64,000 nt of DNA, from the NCBI GenBank assembly GCA_019356535.1, contig CP037918.1, positions 2,382,501-2,446,500 on the forward strand, read 5' to 3'. The translations under genes and the position numbers were made by a program. This DNA comes from Chromatiaceae bacterium (GTDB lineage: Bacteria; Pseudomonadota; Gammaproteobacteria; Chromatiales; Chromatiaceae). The notes below the pieces were generated by a model. That model was not told where the DNA came from. It made no database searches and saw only the letters and a list, made by a program, of their open reading frames with translations. Each line of letters starts with the position of its first letter. Positions within the stretch are counted from its first letter, which is position 1. Below, piece after piece: positions 25,634 to 35,061 of the stretch.

Positions 25634-26506
25634 ATGATTCGAACCACCGTGATCGGCCTGGGCGCCATGGGCGCCGGCATGGCCGCCAACCTGCATCAGG
25701 CCGGCCTGCTGGCCGCCGCCTGGAACCGTACCCCCGAGCGCGGACGCGCCGCGGCAGAGCGCTTTGGTTTCCGCTATACCGAGCACCTGCAGGCAGCGGT
25801 GCAGGCGGCCGACCTCATCATCACCTCGGTCTCCGCCGACGAGGATCTGCTCGAGATCACCCGACGTATCGCCCCGCTGTTGCAGGCCGGCAATGTGGTC
25901 GTCGACACATCCACGGTCGCCATCCAGACTGCACACAAGGCCGCCGAACTCTACGGTGCGCACGGGGTGCATTTTCTCGATGCCCCAGTCTCCGGCGGCC
26001 GCGAGGGCGCGGAACAGGGCAAGCTGGTGATGATGGTAGGCGGTGAGGCCGAGGTCCTGCGCCAGGTCATGCCGGCGCTGGAGGCGATCAGCCGCAAGGT
26101 GGTGCACATGGGGCCGGTAGGCAGTGGTCAGGCGACCAAGGCGGTCAACCAGATCATGGTGGCCGGCATCAATCACGCGGTCACCGAGGCGCTGGCCTTC
26201 GGGCGCCACCAGGGACTGGACATGGACAAGGTGATCGAGGCGGTGAGCAGCGGCGCAGCGGCCAACTGGTTCCTGGAACACCGGGGCCGCTCGATGTGCG
26301 ACGGACGCTTCGAACCCGGTTTCCGGGTCGCCCTGCACCACAAGGACCTGCGCATATGCCAGGAGATGCTGGCCGCAGACGCGCTGCGCCTGCCGATGAT
26401 CGAAATGACTCTGGTCAACTACCAACGACTGATGGATGCCGGCCACGGCGACGAGGACATCTCCGCCCTGTTCCGGCTCAAGAAAGACCTGTTCGACAAG
26501 GGCTGA
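25634..26506 (+). CDS. NAD(P)-dependent beta-hydroxyacid dehydrogenase
   Basis: Member of the 3-hydroxyisobutyrate/tartronate-semialdehyde/glyoxylate reductase family, 290 residues. It shows the Rossmann GLGAMGAGMAANLHQAG at the start, the substrate-site DAPVSGGREGAEQGKLVMMVGG near 120, and the catalytic lysine in GSGQATKAVNQIMV near 170. The exact substrate is not resolvable by eye. rep follows after 7 nt, suggesting one transcript. Confidence 0.87.
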   Translation: MIRTTVIGLGAMGAGMAANLHQAGLLAAAWNRTPERGRAAAERFGFRYTEHLQAAVQAADLIITSVSADEDLLEITRRIAPLLQAGNVVVDTSTVAIQTAHKAAELYGAHGVHFLDAPVSGGREGAEQGKLVMMVGGEAEVLRQVMPALEAISRKVVHMGPVGSGQATKAVNQIMVAGINHAVTEALAFGRHQGLDMDKVIEAVSSGAAANWFLEHRGRSMCDGRFEPGFRVALHHKDLRICQEMLAADALRLPMIEMTLVNYQRLMDAGHGDEDISALFRLKKDLFDKG

Positions 26507-26513
26507 GTCCCGG

Positions 26514-28520
26514 ATGCAGGATCTCAACCCGCGCCAGCGCGAGGCGGTGCGCTACCTCGACGGCCCCTGTCTGGTGCTCGCCGGCGCTGGCTCGGGCAAG
26601 ACCCGGGTCATCACTGCCAAGATAGCCCACCTGGTCGAACACGCCGGGATAGCGCCGCGCCACCTGTTTGCCGTGACCTTCACCAACAAGGCTGCACGCG
26701 AAATGAAATCGCGTGTCGAGCAATTGCTCAGCGGCCGCAACGCGCGCGGACTCAACGTCTCGACCTTTCACACCTTCGGCCTCAACCTGCTGCGCCGCGA
26801 ACTGGCCGCAGCCGGACTACGACGCGGTTTCAGCATCCTCGACGAACAGGATGTCGAGCAACTGCTGCGCGAGCTGTCAAAACAGACCGAACTGGACCGC
26901 CAGCGGCTGCAGATGGCGCGCCACCGCATCTCGGCCTGGAAGAACGAACTCGTCTCGCCCGAAGCCGCCCTGTCGCAGGCAGAGGATGATCTCGACGCCT
27001 TCCACGCCGCGCTCTACGGCGCCTACCAGGAAGCTCTGAGTGCCTACAACGCGCTGGACTTCGACGACCTCATCCTGCGCCCAGTGCAACTGCTGGAACA
27101 GGACGCCGAACTGCGCGAGCGCTGGCAGAACCGCGTCCGTCACCTGCTGGTGGACGAATACCAGGACACCAACGGCGCCCAGTATCGCCTGGTGCAGTTA
27201 CTGGCCGGCGTGCGGGCCGCCTTCACCGTGGTGGGGGACGACGACCAGTCGATCTATGCGTGGCGGGGCGCCCGCCCCGAGAACCTGGCGCGCCTGAAGG
27301 CCGACTATCCGCAACTGGCGGTCATCAAGCTGGAGCAGAACTACCGCTCCACCGGGCGTATCCTGCGCGCCGCCAACACCCTGATCGCCAACAACCCCCA
27401 CATATTCGAAAAACGCCTGTGGAGCGAGCTGGGACCGGGCGAGCCGATCCGCGTGATCCACTGCCGCGACGAGGAGGCCGAAGCCGACCGGGTCGCCAGC
27501 GAGATCATCCAGCACCGCTTCCGCCACGGCAGCCGATACGGCGACTTTGCCATCCTGTATCGCGGCAACCACCAGGCGCGCGCCTTCGAAAAGGCCCTGC
27601 GCACCCACAACATCCCCTACTTCCTCAGTGGCGGCACCGCCTTCTTCTCGCGCACCGAGATCAAGGACCTGATGGCCTACCTGCGCTTGCTCGCCAACCC
27701 TGACGATGACGCCGCCCTGCTGCGCATCATCAACACACCGCGCCGCGAGATCGGCCACACCACCCTACAGAAGCTCGCATCCTGGGCCGCCGAGCGGGGT
27801 GGCTCGCTTTTCGATGCCATCGACACCCTGGGCATCGAACAGCAGCTCGCCGCTCGCCCCTTGGCGCGCCTGCGCGAGTTCCACAACTGGCTCACTGGGC
27901 TGCAGCGCCTGGCGGAACACACGCCACCGGCAAGCCTGCTCGAACAGCTGCTCGACGATCTGGACTACCGCGACTGGCTGAACCAGCAGAGCAGCAGCGA
28001 GCGGGTCGCGGAGCGACGCTGGGAGAACGTGCGTGACCTGGTCGAATGGCTTCAACGCCTGCAGGCCGACGAGCACAAGGGCGAGACCCTGCCCGAACTG
28101 GTCGCCCACCTGTCGCTGATGGACATCCTCGAACGCCAGGACGAGGACGAGGCGGGCGACCGCGTGGCGCTGATGACCCTGCACGCGGCCAAGGGCCTGG
28201 AGTTCCCAGTGGTGTTCCTGGTCGGTATGGAAGAAGGCATCCTGCCCCATCAGACCAGCATCGAGGACGACGATATCGAAGAAGAACGCCGCCTCGCCTA
28301 CGTCGGCATCACCCGTGCACGCCGCGAGCTCATCATCACCACCGCCGAATACCGCCGCCGCGCGGGCGAGCGGGTACGCTGCGAACCCAGCCGTTTCCTC
28401 GCGGAACTGCCCGCTGACGACCTGCAACAGGAAGGACGCGGGGTCAAGATCAGCGAAGAAGAACGCCGCGCCCGCGGCATGGCCAATCTCGCCAATCTCA
28501 AGGCCATGCTCGAGGGCTGA
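26514..28520 (+). CDS. rep: ATP-dependent DNA helicase Rep
   Basis: Superfamily-1 3'-5' helicase that removes proteins ahead of replication forks. The 668-residue protein has Walker A LAGAGSGKTRVI at about 20-31, motif Ia FTNKAAREM, motif II VDEYQDTN, motif III VGDDDQSIYAWRGA, motif IV QNYRST, motif V MTLHAAKGLEFPVVF and motif VI AYVGITRARR. Length and the start MQDLNPRQREAVRYLDGPCLVLAG identify Rep rather than UvrD or PcrA. The ATG at 26514 is chosen because conservation begins there. Confidence 0.95.
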   Translation: MQDLNPRQREAVRYLDGPCLVLAGAGSGKTRVITAKIAHLVEHAGIAPRHLFAVTFTNKAAREMKSRVEQLLSGRNARGLNVSTFHTFGLNLLRRELAAAGLRRGFSILDEQDVEQLLRELSKQTELDRQRLQMARHRISAWKNELVSPEAALSQAEDDLDAFHAALYGAYQEALSAYNALDFDDLILRPVQLLEQDAELRERWQNRVRHLLVDEYQDTNGAQYRLVQLLAGVRAAFTVVGDDDQSIYAWRGARPENLARLKADYPQLAVIKLEQNYRSTGRILRAANTLIANNPHIFEKRLWSELGPGEPIRVIHCRDEEAEADRVASEIIQHRFRHGSRYGDFAILYRGNHQARAFEKALRTHNIPYFLSGGTAFFSRTEIKDLMAYLRLLANPDDDAALLRIINTPRREIGHTTLQKLASWAAERGGSLFDAIDTLGIEQQLAARPLARLREFHNWLTGLQRLAEHTPPASLLEQLLDDLDYRDWLNQQSSSERVAERRWENVRDLVEWLQRLQADEHKGETLPELVAHLSLMDILERQDEDEAGDRVALMTLHAAKGLEFPVVFLVGMEEGILPHQTSIEDDDIEEERRLAYVGITRARRELIITTAEYRRRAGERVRCEPSRFLAELPADDLQQEGRGVKISEEERRARGMANLANLKAMLEG

Positions 28521-28522
28521 AC

Positions 28523-28553
28523 GCCATTCGCGGCGAGGACGCCGCTCCTGCAG
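28523..28553. repeat. REP-like palindromic element, copy 1
   Basis: A short palindrome-bearing sequence directly after rep. Its core is GCGGCGAGGACGCCGC flanked by ATTC on the left and TCCTGCAG on the right. It resembles the extragenic palindromes of pseudomonads. A related copy is at 41766-41795 (CGGCGAGGAGGCCGCTCC core). Confidence 0.6.
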
Positions 28554-28640
28554 GTCTCGAAGAAGGCCCCTCCTCGGGCCGAATATCCGTGGTGGCAGCT
28601 AGGGCCTTTGCCCTCTTCCTGGATTTTTTGAAAAAGCATA

Positions 28641-28668
28641 TTGACATTTAAGAACATGCTTATATACT
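28641..28668 (+). promoter_or_regulatory. Near-consensus sigma-70 promoter of the sulfur-globule-like gene
   Basis: TTGACA (28641-28646, perfect) and TATACT (28663-28668) are 16 bp apart in a locally AT-rich stretch. It gives a 5' leader of about 60 nt before the ATG at 28736 and predicts strong, largely constitutive expression. Confidence 0.85.
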
Positions 28669-28735
28669 GTTTCACATCGACAGCAGCACCGTCGAAACAA
28701 AAACCCGCTAAAAAGACGTTCAGGAGAACAACACC

Positions 28736-29065
28736 ATGAAAAAGATCATCGCCATCGCTGCCATCATCGCTTCCGCCCAAGCCGCTGCCTTCTGGGATTC
28801 CAACAATGGCTCGACCAATGGCGCTTACAACGGCAACGGCGACTTCGTCGGCAACGGCAACGCCGAAGGTGAAGCCACCTTCTCCATGACCTTCAAGGGC
28901 CGTGGCAAGACCGCTGGCGACTTCAAGGGCAACGGCTCAACCGACGGCAACTGGGCCGGCTACGGTTACGACCAGCCCTACTACGCCCCCTACGGCTACG
29001 GCGCTCCGGCTGCTCCGGTCGCCCCGGCAGCCCCCGCTGCTCCGGCCGCTCCCGCTGCCAAGTAA
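28736..29065 (+). CDS. Sulfur-globule-like secreted Gly/Asn/Tyr-rich protein
   Basis: 109 residues: signal peptide MKKIIAIAAIIASAQAAA; a Gly/Asn-rich section with repeated NGNG and GNGNAEGE; a central FSMTFKGRGKTAGDFKGNG; a tyrosine/proline section YDQPYYAPYGYGAP; and a C-terminal AAP repeat. This composition and layout resemble the envelope proteins of intracellular sulfur globules in purple and other sulfur-oxidising bacteria (Sgp/CV family). It has no cysteine. A very strong promoter, an AGGAG ribosome site and a perfect 14-bp terminator form a compact single-gene unit built for high expression. Other low-complexity structural proteins could look alike, so this is a family-level call. Confidence 0.6.
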   Translation: MKKIIAIAAIIASAQAAAFWDSNNGSTNGAYNGNGDFVGNGNAEGEATFSMTFKGRGKTAGDFKGNGSTDGNWAGYGYDQPYYAPYGYGAPAAPVAPAAPAAPAAPAAK

Positions 29066-29090
29066 TTCGGCTCCGGCCTGAATTCGCAGC

Positions 29091-29122
29091 AAAAGGCCCC
29101 GTGCTCCGGCACGGGGCCTTTT
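29091..29122. terminator. Strong bidirectional terminator after the sulfur-globule-like gene
   Basis: A perfect 14-bp inverted repeat (29091-29104 with 29109-29122) with a TCCG loop; the outer arm ends in AAAA/TTTT. T-runs therefore follow on both strands, so it can serve both the forward gene and the converging membrane-protein gene. Confidence 0.92.
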
Positions 29123-29131
29123 CGTATGCGT

Positions 29132-29539
29132 TCAGTGAACCGAGTCGCCGATGGCAAAATCACGCCGTGCCGCCACGATGGATACCGTGAAACCGGCGAT
29201 CACATCCAACAGCGACATCAACGCCAGGGCAAAGAAGGTCGAGGTACCACAGCCGGCCACCATCAGGAACTCGACCAGGAAGACGATGAACACCAGCATC
29301 GACAGGGTATGGTCCAGCACCGAGGCCATCCCCGTGCCGGTGGACTTGAAGATCTCGAAATACAGCACCAGCACCCCACCGACCACGAAGGCATCATGGA
29401 CAGTGAACACCCACTGCGCACCGGACATGAGGTGGACGGCGAACAATTTGCCCGCCAGCGCGCCGTGTACGTCGCCAATCAGCATCACCAGGTTGTAGAT
29501 GGCCAGGGGGACGACAAACAGGGGAATAGTGCGCAACAT
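29132..29539 (-). CDS. Small four-helix membrane protein, unknown
   Basis: 135 residues with about four hydrophobic helices: FVVPLAIYNLVMLIG, WVFTVHDAFVVGGVLVLYFEIF, MLVFIVFLVEFLMVAG and FFALALMSLLDVIAGF. Short polar loops hold DVHGALAG and a lone cysteine in VAGCGTSTFF. No known motif is seen. It lies between the sulfur-globule-like gene and the cytochrome c gene, which invites a link to sulfur or respiratory metabolism but does not show one. Confidence 0.7.
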   Translation of the reverse strand: MLRTIPLFVVPLAIYNLVMLIGDVHGALAGKLFAVHLMSGAQWVFTVHDAFVVGGVLVLYFEIFKSTGTGMASVLDHTLSMLVFIVFLVEFLMVAGCGTSTFFALALMSLLDVIAGFTVSIVAARRDFAIGDSVH

Positions 29540-29682
29540 CGGGAAATCTCCGGAAACAGTACGAGGTGCGGCGCATTATCCCCCGGATTCGATGATACTG
29601 CATCTGGGCCACGCTACTGTTCGCGTTGAATTTCCCGTTCGCGACCTGGCGGCTCAAGGTATTGGCCCACTCAAAAAGCAAC

Positions 29683-29711
29683 GGGCCTTTCCGCCAATGG
29701 CAGAAAGGCCC
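29683..29711 (-). terminator. Terminator of the cytochrome c gene
   Basis: A 9-bp stem (29683-29691 with 29703-29711) encloses an 11-nt loop. On the minus strand it is followed by TTGCTTTTT, placing it 40 nt after the cytochrome stop. Confidence 0.75.
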
Positions 29712-29750
29712 GCCTCGCAGGATGCCGGCCGCCCCGGCGCGGGATCCGAC

Positions 29751-30068
29751 TTACTTCAGACTTAGGATCCACTCGACCAGTTTCTTGGCCTCTTCGTCGG
29801 TGACGTTGTTGGGCGGCATGGGGATCTGCCCCCAGACACCGGTGCCACCACTCTTGACCTTGGCGACCAGCTTGTCCACTGCACCCGCGTCACCGGCATA
29901 CTTGGCAGCGACGTCCTTGTAGGCCGGCCCGACAACTTTCTTGTCGATCTGGTGACAGCCCATGCAGTTCTTCATTTGAGCCAGAGCACTGGCATCCTCG
30001 GCGGCCATGGCCGGCGTGGCCAGGGCGGAGGCCAGCAGGGTGGAAAGCAACAGTACCTGTTTCTTCAT
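29751..30068 (-). CDS. Periplasmic class I cytochrome c (c551/c552 type)
   Basis: 105-residue monohaem electron carrier. A signal peptide runs to about residue 22 (TPAMA). The haem-attachment motif CMGCH is at 35-39 and the probable axial methionine lies in GQIPMPPNNV near residue 84. The C-terminal helix TDEEAKKLVEWILSLK is typical of small c551/c552 proteins that carry electrons to oxidases or nitrite/sulfur enzymes. A monocistronic unit with its own terminator. Confidence 0.92.
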   Translation of the reverse strand: MKKQVLLLSTLLASALATPAMAAEDASALAQMKNCMGCHQIDKKVVGPAYKDVAAKYAGDAGAVDKLVAKVKSGGTGVWGQIPMPPNNVTDEEAKKLVEWILSLK

Positions 30069-30270
30069 CTGGATTACTCCCTATTCGGTTGATGGGTCTC
30101 GTTCAGATCTCGACCGCGACATAAGCTTTATCAGCTTATCATGAATCTACGGTCATCCAGATCCGATCCAGGCCCCCCTCTTGATCCAGCGCAAAGGCCG
30201 GAGCGACCTCGGTCGCGACCCGGTCCCATCTAACCGTGGAGACGGATGGAGGTTTCCCCGACAACAGCCA

Positions 30271-30939
30271 TTACAGGAAGTCACGCAACTCCACCATGGA
30301 GTCGACCACCTGGTCCGGGCCGTAGTCGCGAATGTCCTCGCCGTGGTTGTAGCCGTAGCTCATGCACACGATCTGGAAGCCGGCCGCGCGCGCAGCCTTT
30401 ACGTCGCTGACCGAGTCGCCAATCATCAGCGACCGCTCTGGCGCCACGCCGAAGTGCCGCGCCGCGTGCAGCAGAGGGCCGGGGTCGGGCTTCTTCACCG
30501 GCAGGGTATCGCCAGAGACGACGATGCCGAAGTCTTCGTACACCCCCAGGTCCTTGAGCAGGGGGATGGTGAACTGTGCGGCCTTGTTGGTCACGCAACC
30601 CAGGCGGTATCCCTGCGCCTTGAGGTAATCCAGGCCCTCACGCACGCCGGGGTAAAGGCGGGAGCGTTTCGAAGTGTTCTCGGCATACAGATCCAGGAAG
30701 ATCGGGTAGGCACGTTCGAACTCGGCCTCATCGGGCTCACCATCGAGCCGACCGATCAGCGCCCGGCGCACCAGGCGTTCGACCCCGTTGCCCACCCAGT
30801 CGCGTACTCGCGCCTCACCCCAGGGCTCACGGCCGATGGCGCGCATCATTTCGTCCACACAATAGGCCAGGTCGGGCACCGAATCGACCAAGGTACCGTC
30901 CACGTCAATCAGGATCATCTCGGGCTTGTGAATGCTCAT
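30271..30939 (-). CDS. gph: Phosphoglycolate phosphatase (HAD family)
   Basis: Removes phosphate from 2-phosphoglycolate, made by Rubisco oxygenation or DNA repair. HAD motif I is LIDVDGTLVDSVPDL at about residue 10, motif III lies in KKPDPGPLLHAA, and motif IV is MIGDSVSDVKAARAAG. The ATG at 30939 with an AGGAGAG ribosome site gives 222 residues; the longer frame upstream crosses a terminator. The order rpe-gph is typical of the gammaproteobacterial and cbb clusters, but here a strong hairpin separates them. Confidence 0.92.
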   Translation of the reverse strand: MSIHKPEMILIDVDGTLVDSVPDLAYCVDEMMRAIGREPWGEARVRDWVGNGVERLVRRALIGRLDGEPDEAEFERAYPIFLDLYAENTSKRSRLYPGVREGLDYLKAQGYRLGCVTNKAAQFTIPLLKDLGVYEDFGIVVSGDTLPVKKPDPGPLLHAARHFGVAPERSLMIGDSVSDVKAARAAGFQIVCMSYGYNHGEDIRDYGPDQVVDSMVELRDFL

Positions 30940-30960
30940 GGTTCTCTCCTGCACAAAAAA

Positions 30961-30982
30961 GCGGCGGGTACGAACCCGCCGC
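30961..30982 (-). terminator. Terminator/attenuator between rpe and gph
   Basis: A perfect 9-bp GC-rich stem (30961-30969 with 30974-30982) with an ACGA/TCGT loop, followed on the minus strand by six T. It sits immediately before the gph ribosome site, so rpe transcripts should largely stop here. Confidence 0.88.
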
Positions 30983-31004
30983 TGATGCCCTTGTGATGGC
31001 AACT

Positions 31005-31694
31005 TCAGCCGGCTTTGGCCAGCTCGTCGCGCATTTCGCGGATGATGGTGTCGTACTTGTTGGGATCGGATTCGTTGCGCTTGCCGAAGATACCGGAGCC
31101 CGAAACGAAGGTATCAGCGCCGGCCGCAGCGATCTCGGCGATATTGTCCACCTTCACCCCACCATCGATCTCCAGGCGGATGTCCAGGCCCGAGTCGTCG
31201 ATGATCTTGCGCACCCGCTTGAGTTTGTCCAATGCCGAAGGGATGAAGCTCTGGCCACCGAAACCAGGGTTGACCGACATCAGCAGGATCATGTCCAGGT
31301 TCTCCAGCTCGTAGTCCAGGTAGCTCAGCGGGGTGGCGGGGTTGAACACCAACCCGGCCTTGCAGCCGGCCGACTTGATCATCTGGATGGTGCGATCGAT
31401 GTGCTCCGAGGCCTCGGGATGGAAGGTGATGTAGGTAGCGCCGGCCTCGGCGAAGTCACCGACCAGGCGATCCACCGGGCTGACCATCAGGTGCACGTCG
31501 ATGGGGGCGGTGATGCCGTGCTTGCGCAGAGCCTCGCAGACCAGCGGGCCGATGGTCAGATTGGGTACATAGTGATTGTCCATGACATCGAAGTGGATGA
31601 TGTCGGCACCCGATGCCAGCACGTCGTCACATTCCTGCCCCAGCTTGGCGAAGTCCGCCGAGAGAATGGAGGGTGCGATCTGGAAATCTGCCAT
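31005..31694 (-). CDS. rpe: Ribulose-phosphate 3-epimerase
   Basis: Interconverts ribulose-5-phosphate and xylulose-5-phosphate in the pentose phosphate and Calvin cycles. The 229 residues start [16 protein letters not shown], with the metal ligands in [19 protein letters not shown] and DVHLMV, then [15 protein letters not shown] and EIDGGV. A strong candidate from every motif. It is divergent from the DUF3530 gene. Confidence 0.96.
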   Translation of the reverse strand: MADFQIAPSILSADFAKLGQECDDVLASGADIIHFDVMDNHYVPNLTIGPLVCEALRKHGITAPIDVHLMVSPVDRLVGDFAEAGATYITFHPEASEHIDRTIQMIKSAGCKAGLVFNPATPLSYLDYELENLDMILLMSVNPGFGGQSFIPSALDKLKRVRKIIDDSGLDIRLEIDGGVKVDNIAEIAAAGADTFVSGSGIFGKRNESDPNKYDTIIREMRDELAKAG

Positions 31695-31817
31695 GGTTCT
31701 GCTCCTGACCGGCCGGGCCGGTGATAAACTGAGTTCCGGCGTCCGGTCCGTTGGCCGGACGAAAATTGGGCCGCCACTCTACCGCAAAAGGCCCATCCTG
31801 TGCAGTCGGGAGGGACC

Positions 31818-32588
31818 ATGCGCCGAACCATCTGCCTGTTGATGCTCTGCTGCCTGCTGCCCGCCGCCTGGGCCGGTGATGCGGCACGCGAGCAACGTAT
31901 CGCCGAACAGATCCGCGACGCCATCCTCGACGGCGAAGTGCTGACGCTCGAGGCGGCAGGCCAACCTTTCCTGGCCATCCACCAGCGCACCGAGCGCAGC
32001 CCGGCGCGTGGCGCGGCGCTGATCCTGCACGGCCGCGGTGCCAATCCCGACTGGGTGGACGTAATCCACCCGCTGCGCACCATTCTGCCCGAACACGGCT
32101 GGGACACCCTGTCCATCCAGCTCCCGGTGGCCAGCGAAGGGGCCGGTGAGACCGAATGGCAGGCCACCATTGGCGAGGCGACACCACGTATCACCGCCGC
32201 GCTGACCTGGCTGAAGCAGCAGGGCATGCAGAACGTAGTGTTGATCGCGCACAGCTTCGGCAACCTGGCCGCCGCCGAATATCTCGTGTCGCAACCGGCC
32301 GACCCCCTCCAGGCCTGGGTCGCCATCGGCATGCCGGAGACACCTGGACTCACTCCGCGCCTGAAGAAGATCACCCTGCCGGTACTCGAACTGTATGGCG
32401 AACGCGACCTGCCCGGCGTGCTGGCCGGGGTACGCGCGCGGCGCCTGGCCCTGCGCGGCAACAAGAACTGGACCTGGCGCGAGAGCCCAGACGCTGATCA
32501 CTTCTTCGGGGGCATGGATGAGCTGCTGGTGAGCACGGTGCGTGCCTGGATCAACAAGGTAGCCAGCGGCACCGAGGTCCGCCGCTGA
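31818..32588 (+). CDS. DUF3530 alpha/beta-hydrolase-like secreted protein
   Basis: 256 residues from the ATG at 31818, which has a GGGAGGGA ribosome site. A signal peptide (residues 1-19, ending AWA) leads to a fold with LILHGRGANPDWVD, the nucleophile elbow VLIAHSFGN, VLELYGERDLPG and a late histidine in DADHFFGG. The Ser-Asp-His set is compatible with an esterase or hydrolase, but the family is uncharacterised. Its stop lies 6 nt from that of the converging SPOR gene. Confidence 0.82.
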   Translation: MRRTICLLMLCCLLPAAWAGDAAREQRIAEQIRDAILDGEVLTLEAAGQPFLAIHQRTERSPARGAALILHGRGANPDWVDVIHPLRTILPEHGWDTLSIQLPVASEGAGETEWQATIGEATPRITAALTWLKQQGMQNVVLIAHSFGNLAAAEYLVSQPADPLQAWVAIGMPETPGLTPRLKKITLPVLELYGERDLPGVLAGVRARRLALRGNKNWTWRESPDADHFFGGMDELLVSTVRAWINKVASGTEVRR

Positions 32589-32594
32589 GCCTCT

Positions 32595-33158
32595 TCAACG
32601 AATGATACGCACCAGCAGGTCGCGATAGCCGTTGCGCTTGAGTCGGCGACGTGCACGGTCGAGCGCCGAGCGTCCCAGATAGGGGCCGGCCTGCACGCGA
32701 TAACGCACCCGTCCGCCATCCAGGCGCACCTTGCTGATCCGGGTCTCGATACCCAGCAATGCCAACTCGGCCTGCAGGCGGTCGGCATCCTCAGGGCGCG
32801 CGAAGGACCCCACCTGCACCAGGTACTGAGCCGTAGGGTCGGTGGTCTTGCGCGCATCCAGCTGCTCCTCGGGGATCACGACCTCCTTGCGGCGCAACTC
32901 GTCATAGAACTGGTAGCGTGGCTTGTACTCGGGGATCTGCGGGCGGGTAACCGCCTCCTTGCGTGGTGCAGTGCGCGGAGGATCGTCCGGCTCTCCGCCG
33001 ATCCATTCACGCGCCCGTTCCGGGGTCTCCAGCTTGAGCCAGACCAACCCCATGATGAACAGGCCCAGCAGCAGGCCCGCCAGCGCCCACAGCCAGCCGG
33101 GGACCCCACGGCGCTGCTTGCGACCACGGTTCGGCCTCGGCTTGTAGTCGCGTGACAC
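32595..33158 (-). CDS. SPOR-domain membrane protein (FtsN-like)
   Basis: 187 residues: a basic cytoplasmic start with RGRKQRRG, one transmembrane helix at about 20-42, a periplasmic proline-rich linker, and a C-terminal SPOR domain (YLVQVGSFARPEDADRLQAELALLG...RYRVQAGPYLGR). SPOR domains bind denuded glycan strands at the septum, and the position after argS is that of ftsN in many gammaproteobacteria. GTG 33158 begins right after the argS TAA. Confidence 0.88.
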   Translation of the reverse strand: MSRDYKPRPNRGRKQRRGVPGWLWALAGLLLGLFIMGLVWLKLETPERAREWIGGEPDDPPRTAPRKEAVTRPQIPEYKPRYQFYDELRRKEVVIPEEQLDARKTTDPTAQYLVQVGSFARPEDADRLQAELALLGIETRISKVRLDGGRVRYRVQAGPYLGRSALDRARRRLKRNGYRDLLVRIIR

Positions 33159-34919
33159 TTACATCTTCTCCGGCGCACTCACCCCGATCAGCCCCAGACC
33201 GTTCGCCAACACTTGTCGGGTGGCCAGGATCAGGCGCAGTCGCGCGTCGCGCAGTGCCGCATCCTCGACCAGGAACTGGTGGGCGTTGTAATAAGTGTGC
33301 AGATCGTTGGCCAGCTCACGCAGATACTGGGTGAGCTGATGCGGCTCCTCGTTGAGCGCGGCGGACTCGACGACCTCGGGATAACGCGCCAGCGTCTTGA
33401 GCAGGGCTTCCTCGTGCGCCTCGGTGAGCCGCTCGAGGTGCTGCATCCCCTCGCCGGGCGTGGTATCGATCCCCTTCTCCTGCGCCTGGCGCAGTACCGA
33501 GCAGATGCGCGCATGCGCGTACTGCACGTAGTAGACCGGGTTGTCCGAGGACTGCGAACGTGCCAGGTCGAGATCGAAGTCCAGGTGCTGCTCGCACTTG
33601 CGCATGATGTAGAAGAAGCGTGCCGCATCACGACCCACGTCCTTGCGCAACTCGCGCAAGGTGACGAACTCGCCCGAGCGGGTGGACATCTGCTTGCGCT
33701 CACCGCCCTCGTAGAGGATGGCGAACTGCACCAGCAACACGTCCAGCCGCGAGGGATCCTGCTCCAGCGCCTGCAGGGCTGCCTTCACCCGCGGCACATA
33801 GCCATGGTGATCGGCACCCCAGACATCGATCACGCGTTCGAAGCCGCGCTCGAACTTGTCGAGGTGATAGGCAATGTCGGAGGCAAAATAGGTGGTCTGT
33901 CCGTTCTCGCGCACCACCACCCGGTCCTTTTCGTCACCGAAATCGGTGGAACGGAACCACCAGGCACCGTCCTTCTCGTACAGGTGACCAGCCTCGCGCA
34001 GCCGCTCGATGCACTTGTTGACCGCACCAGACTCCACCAGCGAGCGCTCGGAATACCAGTCGTCATAGGTGACACCGAACTTTTCCAGGTCGTCGCGGAT
34101 GTCGTCGAGGATGACGTTGAGCCCCAGCTCGAACACGAAGCGGTAGCGGTTGTCGCCCAGCAGTTGCCGGGCACGCGCGATCAACGCATCGATGTGCGCC
34201 TCCTTGTCGCCACCGGCGGGTTCATCCGCGGGCACCCCCTCGAACACCTCGGCGGCTGCGTGCCGGTAGGCATCGCCATGCTCGCGATGCAGGGTGGCGG
34301 CGATGTCCCAGACGTAGTCCCCCTTGTAACCGTTGGAGGGAAACGCCAGCTCCTCGCCACACAGTTCGAGATAGCGCAGCCACACCGAGGTGGCAAGGAT
34401 ATCCATCTGCCGCCCGGCGTCGTTGACGTAATACTCGCGATGCACGGCGAAGCCCACCGCCTCGAGCAGGTCGGCCACCACCGAGCCGTAGGCCGCACCA
34501 CGCCCGTGGCCCACGTGCAGCGGCCCTGTCGGGTTGGCAGAGACGAACTCCACCTGCACCCGGCGCCCGCCACCGAGATCCGAACGCCCATAGGCCTCGC
34601 CGGCCTCGAGGATGCGCGGCACCACTGCCAGATGCGCATCACGCGCCAGGCGGAAATTGATGAACCCCGGCCCCGCGATGGCCACTTCGGCGATCAACGG
34701 CGATTTGGGCAGGGCCGTCACGATACGCTCGGCCAGTTCACGCGGCTTGAGCCCCGCCGCCTTGCTGTTGACCAACGCCGCATTGGTGGCGAAGTCGCCA
34801 TGCCTCGGATCACGCGCACGCTCGATCACGGGGTCGCGCAGCGCATCGGCAGGCAGCACGCCCTGCTCGGCCAATGCCTGCAGGGCAGATCGAACCAGTT
34901 GGGCAATCTCGGCTTTCAT
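33159..34919 (-). CDS. argS: Arginyl-tRNA synthetase
   Basis: Class I synthetase of 586 residues. The HIGH motif is in [17 protein letters not shown] (about residue 128), the KMSKS-like site is [13 protein letters not shown], and the anticodon-binding DALR domain ends the protein ([21 protein letters not shown]). The N-terminal additional domain starts with MKAEIAQLV. The SPOR gene follows with no gap, while priA lies 142 nt upstream on the same strand. Confidence 0.97.
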   Translation of the reverse strand: MKAEIAQLVRSALQALAEQGVLPADALRDPVIERARDPRHGDFATNAALVNSKAAGLKPRELAERIVTALPKSPLIAEVAIAGPGFINFRLARDAHLAVVPRILEAGEAYGRSDLGGGRRVQVEFVSANPTGPLHVGHGRGAAYGSVVADLLEAVGFAVHREYYVNDAGRQMDILATSVWLRYLELCGEELAFPSNGYKGDYVWDIAATLHREHGDAYRHAAAEVFEGVPADEPAGGDKEAHIDALIARARQLLGDNRYRFVFELGLNVILDDIRDDLEKFGVTYDDWYSERSLVESGAVNKCIERLREAGHLYEKDGAWWFRSTDFGDEKDRVVVRENGQTTYFASDIAYHLDKFERGFERVIDVWGADHHGYVPRVKAALQALEQDPSRLDVLLVQFAILYEGGERKQMSTRSGEFVTLRELRKDVGRDAARFFYIMRKCEQHLDFDLDLARSQSSDNPVYYVQYAHARICSVLRQAQEKGIDTTPGEGMQHLERLTEAHEEALLKTLARYPEVVESAALNEEPHQLTQYLRELANDLHTYYNAHQFLVEDAALRDARLRLILATRQVLANGLGLIGVSAPEKM

Positions 34920-35061
34920 GGTGGTTTCCGCTGCTCGAAGGAAACGTAAAAGGATAGCAGGAACCGACCTTGCGGCTCAAAAGCCAGCCTATCCGAAGCG
35001 TTTACGCTGTGCCGTTTTTCCAGCCCTGAACAGCTCGTCCCCGAGCCGAAGGAATGCCCCC

